Source: Microbulbifer litoralis (GTDB lineage: Bacteria; Pseudomonadota; Gammaproteobacteria; Pseudomonadales; Cellvibrionaceae). Taken from it: a DNA stretch of 64,000 nt. How positions within the stretch are numbered: the first letter of the stretch is position 1; every line of letters begins with the position of its first letter. The notes beneath the pieces were generated by a model, which was not told where the DNA came from, made no database searches, and saw only the letters and a list, made by a program, of their open reading frames with translations. Position numbers and translations under genes: made by a program. The stretch is from the NCBI RefSeq assembly GCF_023634065.1, contig NZ_JALKCV010000001.1:124001-188000 (forward strand), read 5' to 3'. Below are positions 1-9,794 of the stretch, piece after piece.

Positions 1-1127
<1,127 letters not shown>

Positions 1128-1255
1128 TCACCTTGTACGTTATCTTTTATCAGTGTCGATCCGGGACCGGTGTTACTTCCGCCAGCCCCGATCAAGCGGA
1201 CCCGGAGCCATCCTTTCCCGGGTCCGATTCCTCCTGTAGCGAGCTTGCAAGCATT

Positions 1256-1302
1256 GATGACATCGCTGTCATTTCAAAACAAAGAATGACAGCGATGTCA
1301 TC
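1256..1302. promoter_or_regulatory. Paired LacI-type operators upstream of chitinase
   Basis: Two 16-bp palindromes, ATGACATCGCTGTCAT (1257-1272) and ATGACAGCGATGTCAT (1286-1301), each have a central CG. They are also mirror images of each other inside an 18-bp inverted repeat (1256-1273 and 1285-1302). The centres are 29 bp apart, close to three helical turns, and lie about 135-165 bp upstream of the chitinase start. Central-CG palindromes are typical LacI-family operators. Control by a GlcNAc-responsive NagR-like repressor is my inference; no regulator gene is in the window. Confidence 0.65.
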
Positions 1303-1669
1303 TATTTTTCACGTTACCGTTGAACTTGCCGAAAAACCAGGGTGGATAGGCAGAATTTAAAGGAAAGTCACAACCATAATGTCCATCGTGACGCGTTAAT
1401 CATTTTTCCGTGACGGATAACGCATTATCGATGTGCGTGGCTGCCGCAGGATTTTGCCAACAGCGGGAAGCAAGTTGCTGGAGCCACAGGTGGAATTTGT
1501 TCTGAATCGGAACCTGATGATCGAGGAAGCCGCAGCCACCACGGACACCACACTGTTGCGCTATCTGCGCGAGTACAGGCGCTTGCGCGGCAACGCTGGG
1601 TGAACTGGCCGGTGGACGCATCCACTACCGCGCAGTCAACGCCTGTATCACACTGCCAACCGCCGTCAC
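1303..1669. other. Unassigned intergenic stretch, possible coding remnant
   Basis: There is no convincing gene here. One plus-strand frame (about 1475-1603) reads as plausible protein, including EPQVEFVLNRNLMIEEAA, and ends in a TGA. It has no clear start, and I recognise no family. It may be a fragment of a deleted gene. Confidence 0.3.
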
Positions 1670-1831
1670 CTAGTGGCCCATGGAAAGTTGTGTAACTGTT
1701 CGCGTCGCCAAAGCGTCCAGCTCTGCGTTGAGAAAGCTTGAAATAGAACCACTATTCCTGCGCTTTCTCGCCTTGATCTGAACACTTTGGCTGTGCTCCT
1801 TAGTCACCAAACTTTCCGCATGGACCACTAG
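1670..1831. mobile_element. MITE-like 160-bp imperfect palindrome
   Basis: The whole segment folds on itself about a centre near 1750. The left arm begins TAGTGGCCCATGGAAAG (1671-) and the right arm, read on the other strand, begins TAGTGGTCCATGCGGAAAG. Similarity continues inward to GAGAAAGC near 1730 and GCTTTCTC near 1766. The ends are bounded by CTAG on both sides (1670-1673 and 1828-1831). There is no open reading frame. Full-length self-complementarity and defined ends suggest a non-autonomous miniature element. It ends 16 bp from the stop codon of the DUF4870 gene. Confidence 0.6.
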
Positions 1832-1846
1832 TGGGCCGATCGCGCC

Positions 1847-2242
1847 TCATGAAGTTCTCTTTACGGGTCCCCACACCTGAAAGAAACTGATACTCAGCGG
1901 ATAGGGCCACAGCTTACCTTCGCTGGCTTTGACAGCACCAATAACGATAAAAATCACATTCAGCAAAACAAGCACGAGCAGACCGAATATCCCGATGACA
2001 ATGAGAACCAGCACTACACAAATCAATGTGTAGATCAAAAAGCTGATCATCCAGTTGACAATGACCTTGCCATGACGATCGATTTCCTCACATCGGTCTT
2101 TGTAACAGACCCACATGACGACAGGGAGGATAAACCCAAGGCCCGGCATAAAAATACCGACTAGCTGACTTAGGTGCATCACCGTCAGAAAGGTGTTTCT
2201 CTCCAGCCCCCAGGGCTTTAACTCTTCTTCCATTTCCATCAT
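1847..2242 (-). CDS. DUF4870 (Tic20-like) small membrane protein
   Basis: About 131 aa. The N-terminus reads MMEMEEELKPWGLERNTF and is followed by the HLSQLVG and PVVMWVCYKDR elements typical of DUF4870 proteins, a glycine-rich first hairpin, and two long hydrophobic stretches containing VCVVL- and VLVLLNVIF-like segments. It ends with the family's KLWPYPLSISFF. An upstream ATG at 2308 is in frame, but family length favours 2242 or 2239. It is probably an integral inner-membrane protein. The family's biochemical function is unknown, and the neighbours (chitinase, decayed Fic) give no hint. Confidence 0.75.
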   Translation of the reverse strand: MMEMEEELKPWGLERNTFLTVMHLSQLVGIFMPGLGFILPVVMWVCYKDRCEEIDRHGKVIVNWMISFLIYTLICVVLVLIVIGIFGLLVLVLLNVIFIVIGAVKASEGKLWPYPLSISFFQVWGPVKRTS

Positions 2243-2298
2243 ATTCGCGCTATTCGCTACTGGCCGCCAGGCTCGTCTCTCTTTTGGCAAAAGTAAGG

Positions 2299-2925
2299 TC
2301 ACTCGCATTTATCAATCGCCATTCTATAATCCCTTTCAATATCTGATGCACAATTTGCAATTTGTTGACCAACACTTTCACTTAAGGGATTTATGCACAG
2401 GAATTTGATATGGCCGTGCAAGGCCCGCTTTTCAATGGAAAGTCCGTCGCCATTCAGGAATTACAGAAGCTCCGTCATCAGTGCCGAAACCGCCCGTGGA
2501 AGGGGCGGAACGTAGAAGGCACTCTCCGGGGTCTTCCCGCCAACATAGTTTTGCTTCCGCCTTATTTTTCCCGCGTCGGAGTGCCCGGGAGTGAGCATCC
2601 TGTTGGCTTGGCACAAGTCCGCCAGAGAGAAACGATCTTTTTTGGCCAGCAGGCCTTTTGCCTGACCGTACTGACGGACCTGCCACAGCAATCCAAGGGT
2701 CTCCGCATCCGAAGCGGCCGGAACTATATTGGCCAGTGACAGGCGTTTTCTGGATATGTGCCTGGATTCGCGCAGGGCGCCGTTTCCCACCAGGTAGCGT
2801 GAAAGGAAATCGGAGAGAGAGAAGCCACAGTTAAATCCACCAGTATTGTTGCCTTTAACTGTGGTGGGCTCCAGAAGGCAATCGAAGCCGGAAATTGGCA
2901 TCCTGCCAATACTTTCAAAATCCAT
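2299..2925 (-). pseudogene. Decayed Fic-family protein
   Basis: The intact part starts at 2925 (154 codons) and looks like the N-terminal half of a Fic adenylyltransferase: an LSLANI..AASDAETLG segment, then RRKQNYVGGKTPESAFYVPP, which matches the Fic_N motif that precedes the catalytic core. A TAA at 2461-2463 interrupts the frame. Beyond it the same frame continues FLNGDGLSIEKRALHGHIKF and then CINPLSE, where an intact Fic protein has the core HPFxxGNGR. So the catalytic His is Asn and the GNGR loop is gone. The open frame ends at 2299, but recognisable similarity stops around 2370. I read this as a dead gene with both a nonsense codon and an eroded active site. Confidence 0.6.
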
Positions 2926-3735
2926 TTTATTACCATTCTCTTATTAGAATATAAATCTACCGAAAAATTTTTCTGCTTTCAACGCTGATAGCACCGTGAA
3001 CTTATGAACATTTAATTTCTGTAATGTTACACTGGCCTCTTCCTACTTCCTGCGTCTCAAATCTAATCATTCTTTGTTTACAGGTTATTTCACGCTATTG
3101 TTGGCGCAGATATTGTATTGATACAAATCTGGAAACCAAGAATTAAGAGAAGGAATATCACTAGATTTTGTTATGTATGTACACTATTTTTACGGCTTGT
3201 CACTAAATCTTCTGTCGGCCAAAATTCTGTTGACATAGGAAATCCAGACTCATTATTAGTTTATATACCAGCAGAGCAATCAATGCGGGTAGCAGTGAAA
3301 CCATAGTATCCGAAACACTCTAAATATTGTCATATACGCACGTTACTGTACTTCAGACCCCGCGATCGATCTCGTTGCTCGATGTCCGCTTGACGACACT
3401 TCCGGGGCCTCATAACTTTGCGAGCGACCCACTGTCAATGCCCGCCACGCAGCACAGCAACGGCTTCGCAGCTGCCTGGAAACTGATCGGTTCTCGGGCA
3501 GAAGTGGGCTCGACCCGCGGGTGTGCTCATGCAAGGCCGGAACGTAAATCGAGCACGTCATTGTTTGGTTTTTCGTGGAGGGTTGGCAGTCCCGTGTCGT
3601 AAATATCGGATGAAAAACCCGGGAGAACTTTTTTTCAACAACCTGTCAGGACACCCCGCGGATCAACCAGCGCTGTAGCGGTAACCCGAGGGAAGTCTCA
3701 CGGTTCCCGAGAGATTCATTAGCAGGACAATAGCA
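2926..3735. other. AT-rich intergenic region, no gene seen
   Basis: Between the Fic remnant and the endonuclease gene, about 2930-3330 is clearly more AT-rich than its surroundings. It has a 62-codon frame (3118-3306) with no recognisable features or ribosome binding site. From 3340 to 3735 the composition returns to normal. I saw no operator, riboswitch fold or terminator that I would defend. Confidence 0.4.
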
Positions 3736-5046
3736 ATGTATAAATACACAGGCGCTTTATTATTTTCAGCGGTATTGAGCCAGTGGGCGAATGCCGATGT
3801 AGCCAACGGTGGCTTTGAAAACTGGAGTGGCGGCAGCCCCGACAGCTGGACCACGATCGACTCCGGTATCGACGTAGAACGGACCAACGCCACAGTTTAC
3901 AGCGGTAGCTCGGCGGCGGCGGTAACGGTAATGACGGGCACCCAGTCGTCGACGGACCTGCGCCAGACAGTCAGCGTCAGCGCTGGACAGACCTACGATT
4001 TTTCCGTGTGGCTCTACCACACCGAGGGCAGCACCGCCGCGCGGCTCTATGTCAACGGTTACCGGAATTACACCGACTATACGCAGACGGGCCAGTGGCA
4101 GCAGCTCAGCTACAGCTTTACACCTAGCGGCAGCGGCACCATCGAAGTGGGGCTGCGCTTCTACGACCGGTCGGGATTCGACGGCTCGGAAGTCGTTTAC
4201 GTGGATGCGTTTGAACCGGGAGACAGCGGTAGCGGCGGTTCGGGTGGCGGTTCGGGTAGCGGTGGCTCCAGCGGCGGCGGCAGCTACTACGATACCGCCG
4301 ACGGGCTGAGTGGCTATACCCTGAAGACGGCGCTACACAATATCGTCCGCGGTCACAACGCGCGCAGCTACGGCGACCTGTGGGACTTCTATGCGGCCAA
4401 TGACCTGGACTATTACTACGAACAGGACGGTTCCATCCTGGATATCTATTCGGAAAATCCCGGCGGCAGCGATCCCTATCACTATACTGCCGTCAGCGAC
4501 CAGTGCGGCAACTACAGCGGTGAGGGCGACTGTTACAACCGCGAGCACAGTTTCCCGCGCTCCTGGTTTGGCGGTGCCGTGGCGCCGATGAATACCGACG
4601 TGCATCATATTTTCGCTTCCGACGGCTACGTCAATGCCATCCGCAGCAGCTACCCCTATGGCGAAGTGGCCACCACCAGCGCGGTATCCAGCAACGGCAG
4701 CAGGCTCGGCAGCGGCCAGTCCAGCCAGGGCTATACCGGCACGGTGTTCGAGCCCATCGACGAGTTCAAGGGCGACCTGGCCCGGGCCTATTTCTATATG
4801 GCCACCCGCTACCAGAACATGATTGCCGGCTGGCAAAACAACAGCAACTATAGCGACGCCATGCTGGATGGTTCCAGCGACCAGGTGTTCGAGGACTGGG
4901 CGCTGCAACTGCTGATCGACTGGCACAACGCCGACCCGGTGAGCCAGTGGGAGTCGGACCGCAACGAGGCGGCCTACAGTTTCCAGGGCAATCGCAATCC
5001 CTTTATCGATCACCCGGAATATGTAGAGTCTATCTGGGGACAGTAA
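3736..5046 (+). CDS. Secreted endonuclease I family DNase with N-terminal binding domain
   Basis: 436 aa. A signal peptide (about 1-20, ending ANA) is followed by a beta-sandwich domain of the carbohydrate-binding-module type (about 21-165; NGGFENWSGGSPDSW start, WLYHTEGS and VVYVDAFEPG). A Gly/Ser linker (about 166-185) leads to an endonuclease I domain (PF04231). The nuclease core shows YDTADGLSGYTLKTALHNI, CYNREHSFPRSWFGG and DVHHIFASDG. The last two hold the His and Asn/Asp residues that form the Mg-binding beta-beta-alpha metal site of Vibrio Vvn and Dns type nucleases. It is expected to be periplasmic or extracellular and to degrade DNA (or RNA) without sequence preference. It lies beside the deoxynucleoside catabolic genes and converges on them, which suggests a scavenging role. 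Confidence 0.88.
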   Translation: MYKYTGALLFSAVLSQWANADVANGGFENWSGGSPDSWTTIDSGIDVERTNATVYSGSSAAAVTVMTGTQSSTDLRQTVSVSAGQTYDFSVWLYHTEGSTAARLYVNGYRNYTDYTQTGQWQQLSYSFTPSGSGTIEVGLRFYDRSGFDGSEVVYVDAFEPGDSGSGGSGGGSGSGGSSGGGSYYDTADGLSGYTLKTALHNIVRGHNARSYGDLWDFYAANDLDYYYEQDGSILDIYSENPGGSDPYHYTAVSDQCGNYSGEGDCYNREHSFPRSWFGGAVAPMNTDVHHIFASDGYVNAIRSSYPYGEVATTSAVSSNGSRLGSGQSSQGYTGTVFEPIDEFKGDLARAYFYMATRYQNMIAGWQNNSNYSDAMLDGSSDQVFEDWALQLLIDWHNADPVSQWESDRNEAAYSFQGNRNPFIDHPEYVESIWGQ

Positions 5047-5101
5047 GCGCCCTTTCCCGGTGGCGACAGGCAGTTGCAAAGGCGCGCGTCAGTCAATCCC
5101 G

Positions 5102-7420
5102 TTAGTCGCCGCAGGGAATCCAGAGTCTCTTTACCCGACAGGCTGCGCGCAGGAAATACCGTCCCTCTCCCGCCTCGCGGGAGAGCCAGTCGGGAACGCT
5201 TCCATTGCCTGCCAAGACGCGTTTACCGGTGCGGGTCGCGGTCTGCTGCGCCGATCTGCAGCCGGCGGCATGGCCGAAGCACCAGAGGCCATCCACCCAC
5301 TCGTGTTCGGCAAGCGCCTGCGTCAGTGCGTCGCGCGCGCCGGTCACGATATTGACCGCACCCGCGGGAATCTCCGCGGTTTCCAGAACCCGAAAGAAAT
5401 CCGTTGCAACCAGCGGGCATTTTTCCGAAGGCACCAGTACCACGCGGTTCCCGGCTGCCAGCGCCGACGCCAGCAACGAGACCAGCGACAACAGCGGCAG
5501 CCGATCCGGACAGCCGATCCCGACCACCCCCAGGGCTTGATTGACGGTCAGTACAAGGCCGGCGCGGGAAGGCAACTGTACCGCGCCCCCGAATTTATCG
5601 GCCCAGGCGGCGTAGGTGTACAGGCGACTCAGGCCGGTCTCGAACTCGCGAACGGCCGCCTCGCCGGAGACGCCAGTGGTGCGCTCCAACCGCGCAATCA
5701 ATGCCGCCTGTCGGTCGTGCAGGCTGTCCGCCAACTGGCGGAGTCTCTGCCCGCGGTCGAAACCGCTGCTGCGGCTCCAGCCCTCGGCCCTGGAGGCGGC
5801 CCGCACGGCCCTGTCGATGTCCTTGCGATTCCCCTCGGCGACGTAGCCGCAGGTTCGGCCGGCGGCATCGGTGACCGCCATGAACTCGCCGTTTTCTGGC
5901 GATACCTGCCCGCCGTCGATATAGTGCCTGGCCTCGGGCGGTGGGGCGGCAACGGCTGCCGCATCGGCCACCGTGGCCATACCGGCAGCGGCCGGTGCGG
6001 ATTCGGTATCGGTGAGTTCGAATGGCGGGCGCAGGTATTCTTCAATGCCATCGCGACCTGCATCGGCTGCGGTGTCACACGGGTTGCCGCTATTGATCCA
6101 GACTTCGGCGACTTTCAGTTGTGGCCCCACGTCCAGGGCGCGATTGATATTTTCCGACCAGAGGCTGGCGGCGGGGCCGCCGCCGGCGAGTTCCACCGCC
6201 TCGGACGGCAAGCGGAAACTGGTGACCGTGACCACCGGCCCGGGGATCGGCTCACGGGCGACGATATTGGTCGGCTCGACACCGCCCAGCAGTGTCGGAG
6301 GATAACAACCACTTTCTTGCCGGTCGTCGGAACCCGCCTGCCATAGGTCGGCGCCGTCGCCCACGCCCTGCTCCACCAGTCTGGCGATGTGCTCGCGACA
6401 GGCGGGGTCGAACGCGCCCAGATCGGTATTGTTATCCAGCGGATCGCCGACACGCAGTTTTTCCATGCGTGCGCGGACCCTGTCGATGGCCCGTTGTTCG
6501 ATTCCCTCCTGGACCAGCAGTTGTATACCCGCCAGGCCCCGGTTGCCGCAGACGGCCTCCATCAGTCCCTCCACGGCCGCATCCAGGTCCGCATCTTCGA
6601 ATACGATAAACGGGAGTTTTAGGACCGCTTCCAGGTTCAGTTTTTTGCCGCTACCGGCAGCGCGGTTGCGAATATCGCGTCCCTGTTCTGCGGAGCCGGC
6701 AAAAGCGATCGCGTCGATCCCCGGGTGATCCACCACGTATCCGCCGGCCTTATCGTCGCCGGTCACAATATTGACTACACCCGGTGGCAGGTCGGCGTCC
6801 TCACACAGCTCGGCAAACATCAGTGCGGTAAGACTGGTGCGCTCCGCCGGTTTCAGCACCACACCGTTGCCGGCGGCCAGCGCCGGGGCAATTGTTTGCA
6901 TGGCCGCCAGTAGTGGGGAACTATCGGGAACAATCTGCCCGGCGACACCCAGGGCGTACTGGCCGGGAAATTCCGTCTCCATCAGCTGCGCCCAACCGGC
7001 ATGGTGATGCAACTGGCGGATGGCCAGGGGGATGTCCACACCGCCGGCTTCGCGGATCGGCTTGCCGCTATCCAGGGATTCCAGTACGGCAAATTCGCGT
7101 GCGCGCTTCTGCAACAACTGTGCGAGACGGTAGAGATAACGGGCGCGACCACGGCCTCCCAGTGCTTCCCAGGCCGGCTGTGCCGCGCGCGCGGCCTGCA
7201 CCGCGGCATCCACGTCGTCGCTGCTGGCGGCGGCGATTCCGGCCAGGCATCTGCCATTGGCTGGGTTGACGCTGTCGAAATTTTCCGTCGTATTCACCCA
7301 TTCGCCATTGATAAAAAGCCCGAAGCCGTCCCGGTGGCTTTTCAGCCAGAAATCAATTTTTGCCGTACTTTCCGGGACGGAGCCATAGCTCATGGTGCTA
7401 AAAATTTCCGCGACCTGCAT
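5102..7420 (-). CDS. ALDH16-like two-domain aldehyde dehydrogenase, apparent pseudoenzyme
   Basis: 772 aa with two aldehyde-dehydrogenase domains in tandem (about 25-480 and 500-770), the architecture of the ALDH16 family. Residue checks against canonical ALDHs show heavy loss in domain 1. The WNFP loop with the oxyanion Asn reads PDSSP. The GQxCCAGSR nucleophile loop reads NRGLAGIQ, so the catalytic Cys is gone. The EEIFGP motif reads EPIPGP. The Lys of VVLKPAE and the Glu of the LELGGK position survive. Domain 2 is shorter and also lacks a nucleophile motif. The frame is uninterrupted and codon use is normal, so this looks like a maintained protein. It is downstream of deoC with a 79-nt gap. 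An active homologue could oxidise acetaldehyde from DeoC. Here a structural or regulatory role is more likely. Confidence 0.8.
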   Translation of the reverse strand: MQVAEIFSTMSYGSVPESTAKIDFWLKSHRDGFGLFINGEWVNTTENFDSVNPANGRCLAGIAAASSDDVDAAVQAARAAQPAWEALGGRGRARYLYRLAQLLQKRAREFAVLESLDSGKPIREAGGVDIPLAIRQLHHHAGWAQLMETEFPGQYALGVAGQIVPDSSPLLAAMQTIAPALAAGNGVVLKPAERTSLTALMFAELCEDADLPPGVVNIVTGDDKAGGYVVDHPGIDAIAFAGSAEQGRDIRNRAAGSGKKLNLEAVLKLPFIVFEDADLDAAVEGLMEAVCGNRGLAGIQLLVQEGIEQRAIDRVRARMEKLRVGDPLDNNTDLGAFDPACREHIARLVEQGVGDGADLWQAGSDDRQESGCYPPTLLGGVEPTNIVAREPIPGPVVTVTSFRLPSEAVELAGGGPAASLWSENINRALDVGPQLKVAEVWINSGNPCDTAADAGRDGIEEYLRPPFELTDTESAPAAAGMATVADAAAVAAPPPEARHYIDGGQVSPENGEFMAVTDAAGRTCGYVAEGNRKDIDRAVRAASRAEGWSRSSGFDRGQRLRQLADSLHDRQAALIARLERTTGVSGEAAVREFETGLSRLYTYAAWADKFGGAVQLPSRAGLVLTVNQALGVVGIGCPDRLPLLSLVSLLASALAAGNRVVLVPSEKCPLVATDFFRVLETAEIPAGAVNIVTGARDALTQALAEHEWVDGLWCFGHAAGCRSAQQTATRTGKRVLAGNGSVPDWLSREAGEGRYFLRAACRVKRLWIPCGD

Positions 7421-7499
7421 AAGGAGATTTCCACTGTTTTAACTTTGGGGCCCGCAGTGTCAATAAGGAAGCTTAGGGGCGTCACCGCGGGCACTCCAC

Positions 7500-8507
7500 C
7501 TATGGCCACACAAACCGCGACAACTGCCGCTCGATATCCCCCAGCAGGCTGGAGGCGCCGAAGCGAAAGAGTTGCGGTGTCAGCCAGGCATCCCTCAACT
7601 CTTCCTTGACCAGCACCAGGTAGCTGAGCGCGGCCTCGGCGGTGGAGATACCACCGGCGGGTTTGAAACCCACCCGGTATCCGGTCAGCGCTTCGTAGTC
7701 CCGGATCGCGCGCAACATCACCAGGCTCACCGGCAGTGTCGCATTGGTGGATTCCATACCGGTGGAGGTCTTGATAAAGTCGCTGCCGGCCATCATCGCC
7801 ACCATCGAGGCGCGGGCGACATTGTTTAGGCTGCCCAGCTCGCCGGTGGAGAGAATGGTTTTCATATGGGCATCGCCACAGGCGTTGCGGAAGGCCCGGA
7901 TCTCCCGGTAGAGGGATTCCCAGTCGCCGTTCAGTACCTGGGCGCGGGTAATAACAATATCAATTTCCCGCGCACCGGCGGCGACCGAGGCCCCGATTTC
8001 CGCGACGCGGGTTTCCATCGGCGACAGGCCGGCGGGAAAACCGGTAGACACGGCGGCCACGGGAATACCACTGCCGTGCAGGGCACGCACTGCGGTTTCC
8101 ACCATCTGGTGGTAGACGCAGACGGCGCCGGAGGTGAGCTGCAGCGATTCGATTCCGAGCGCTTTTTGCAGTGCCGGCGCCAGTGGCATGCGCGCCCTGG
8201 CACAGAGGCGGTGCACGTGGCCGGGGGTATCCTGGCCGGATAGCGTCGTCAGGTCGATGCAGCTGATCGCTTTCACCAGCCAGGCGGCGCGCCAGTTTTC
8301 CGTCAGCGAGCGGCGCGCGCTCAACGAGGCGATGCGCCGTTCGGCGGCGCTGCGGTTGACGCGGATATCCGCCAGCCATCCGGGTGTAAAGGCGACGCCC
8401 GGGTTGGCGACCTGCCCCGCAGTCGCAGGGGATTCCTGCTTCCGGCTTGGCCGCCGGCTCCCGGCGGCGTTGTGTGCGTCCCGCAGCACGTTATTCGCAG
8501 CCTTCAT
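7500..8507 (-). CDS. deoC: Deoxyribose-phosphate aldolase
   Basis: Cleaves 2-deoxyribose 5-phosphate to acetaldehyde and glyceraldehyde 3-phosphate, the last step of deoxynucleoside breakdown. About 335 aa, the long class. The Schiff-base lysine is K246 in DFIKTSTG, and the second active-site lysine is K282 in GFKPAGGI. The CIDLTTL segment early in the barrel is also typical. I chose ATG 8507 because GGAAGG sits 8 nt upstream. An in-frame GTG at 8516 overlaps both that site and the deoB stop codon. It is translationally close-coupled to deoB in the order deoA-deoB-deoC. Confidence 0.95.
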   Translation of the reverse strand: MKAANNVLRDAHNAAGSRRPSRKQESPATAGQVANPGVAFTPGWLADIRVNRSAAERRIASLSARRSLTENWRAAWLVKAISCIDLTTLSGQDTPGHVHRLCARARMPLAPALQKALGIESLQLTSGAVCVYHQMVETAVRALHGSGIPVAAVSTGFPAGLSPMETRVAEIGASVAAGAREIDIVITRAQVLNGDWESLYREIRAFRNACGDAHMKTILSTGELGSLNNVARASMVAMMAGSDFIKTSTGMESTNATLPVSLVMLRAIRDYEALTGYRVGFKPAGGISTAEAALSYLVLVKEELRDAWLTPQLFRFGASSLLGDIERQLSRFVWP

Positions 8508-8512
8508 AGGCG

Positions 8513-9793
8513 TCACCTTCCGTTCGGGTTCAACTGTGGGTAAAAAGACTGGCCACTGCCGAGGGGCGCCAGCCGGAAAAACCCGGCCAGGGTCTGGCCG
8601 ATGTCGGCAAAGCTGTGGCGCAGGCCCAGGCTGCCGGGCGAAACACCGGGGCCGAAGAAGAGCGCTGGGATATGTTCGCGGGTGTGATCACTGCCGGGCC
8701 AGCTGGGATCGCAACCGTGATCGGCGGTGATCACCGCGATATCGCCGGGGCGCAGCAGCGCCTCCAGCTCCGGCAGGCGCCGGTCCATGGCCTCCAGCGC
8801 GGCGGCGTAACCGGGCAGGTCGCGGCGGTGACCGTAGAGAGTGTCGAAATCGACAAAATTGGTAAATACCAGCGTCGGTTTGTGCGGCTGTTCGCGCGCG
8901 GCCTCGAGGGTGGCATCGAACAATGCCATATTGCCGTGAACCTTGATGCTGCGGCCAATCCCGCGGCCGGCAAAAATATCGCGGATCTTGCCCACCGCCA
9001 CCACGTCGCCACCGCCGTGCTGCAGCGCATCCAGCAGTGTGGGCCCGTGCGGCGGCGTGGTGTAGTCGCGGCGGTTGCCGGTGCGCGCGAAAGTGTCGGC
9101 GCTGTCACCGACAAAGGGTCGCGCGATGACCCGGCCCACATTCAGCGGATCCACCATTTCGCGGGCGATCTCGCACAACGACAGCAGGCGTTCGAGGCCG
9201 AAATGGGTCTCGTGGGCAGCGATCTGCAATACCGAATCCGCCGATGTGTAGACGATCGGTTTGCCGCTGCGGATATGCGCCTCGCCCAGCTCCCGCAGAA
9301 TCGCCGTGCCGGAGGCGTGGCAGTTGCCGAGAATACCGGGCAGGCGGCCGCGGCGGACCAGTTCGTCGCTCAGGGTTTCGGGAAACGCGGGTACCGTGTC
9401 GGGGAAACAGGTCCAGTCGAACTCGACCGGCAGGCCGGCGATTTCCCAGTGGCCGCTGGGAGTGTCCTTGCCGGCACTGACTTCGGCACAGTGGCCATAG
9501 GCACCGGTGACCGATGGCGGCATTTCGATGCCCTCGACCGGGGCACCGGTGCACTCTTGCAGCGCATGCCCCAACCCCAGGCGCAGCAGGTTGGGAATGG
9601 CCAGCGGGCCGCGGCGCAATCCGTCCCGGTCGCCCTGCCCGCGGTGACAGCCCCGGGCGATATGGCCGAGGGTATTGGCACCGGCGTCGCCGAAACGCGC
9701 GGCATCGGCGGTGGCGCCAATACCGAGGGAATCCATCACCAGGATAAAGGCGCGCGGTGCACTTGGGCTCGCAGGCGCTTCCATCGCGGACAT
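8513..9793 (-). CDS. deoB: Phosphopentomutase
   Basis: 426 aa. Interconverts (deoxy)ribose 1-phosphate and 5-phosphate, linking the phosphorylase DeoA to the aldolase DeoC. It belongs to the alkaline-phosphatase-like metalloenzyme superfamily. The N-terminal metal motif is [15 protein letters not shown], followed by [11 protein letters not shown]. The C-terminal metal ligands lie in [32 protein letters not shown], another family signature, is present. ATG 9793 follows the deoA stop by one nucleotide, so the genes are translated together. Confidence 0.96.
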   Translation of the reverse strand: MSAMEAPASPSAPRAFILVMDSLGIGATADAARFGDAGANTLGHIARGCHRGQGDRDGLRRGPLAIPNLLRLGLGHALQECTGAPVEGIEMPPSVTGAYGHCAEVSAGKDTPSGHWEIAGLPVEFDWTCFPDTVPAFPETLSDELVRRGRLPGILGNCHASGTAILRELGEAHIRSGKPIVYTSADSVLQIAAHETHFGLERLLSLCEIAREMVDPLNVGRVIARPFVGDSADTFARTGNRRDYTTPPHGPTLLDALQHGGGDVVAVGKIRDIFAGRGIGRSIKVHGNMALFDATLEAAREQPHKPTLVFTNFVDFDTLYGHRRDLPGYAAALEAMDRRLPELEALLRPGDIAVITADHGCDPSWPGSDHTREHIPALFFGPGVSPGSLGLRHSFADIGQTLAGFFRLAPLGSGQSFYPQLNPNGR

Positions 9794-9794
9794 G

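Noticed and set aside
3118..3306. 62-codon frame in an AT-rich gap
   Set aside because: No ribosome site, no recognisable motif, and biased composition that makes chance frames likely.
3600..3735. Riboswitch (c-di-GMP type) before the endonuclease gene
   Set aside because: Some short pieces looked like GEMM elements, but the conserved core and pairing could not be found.
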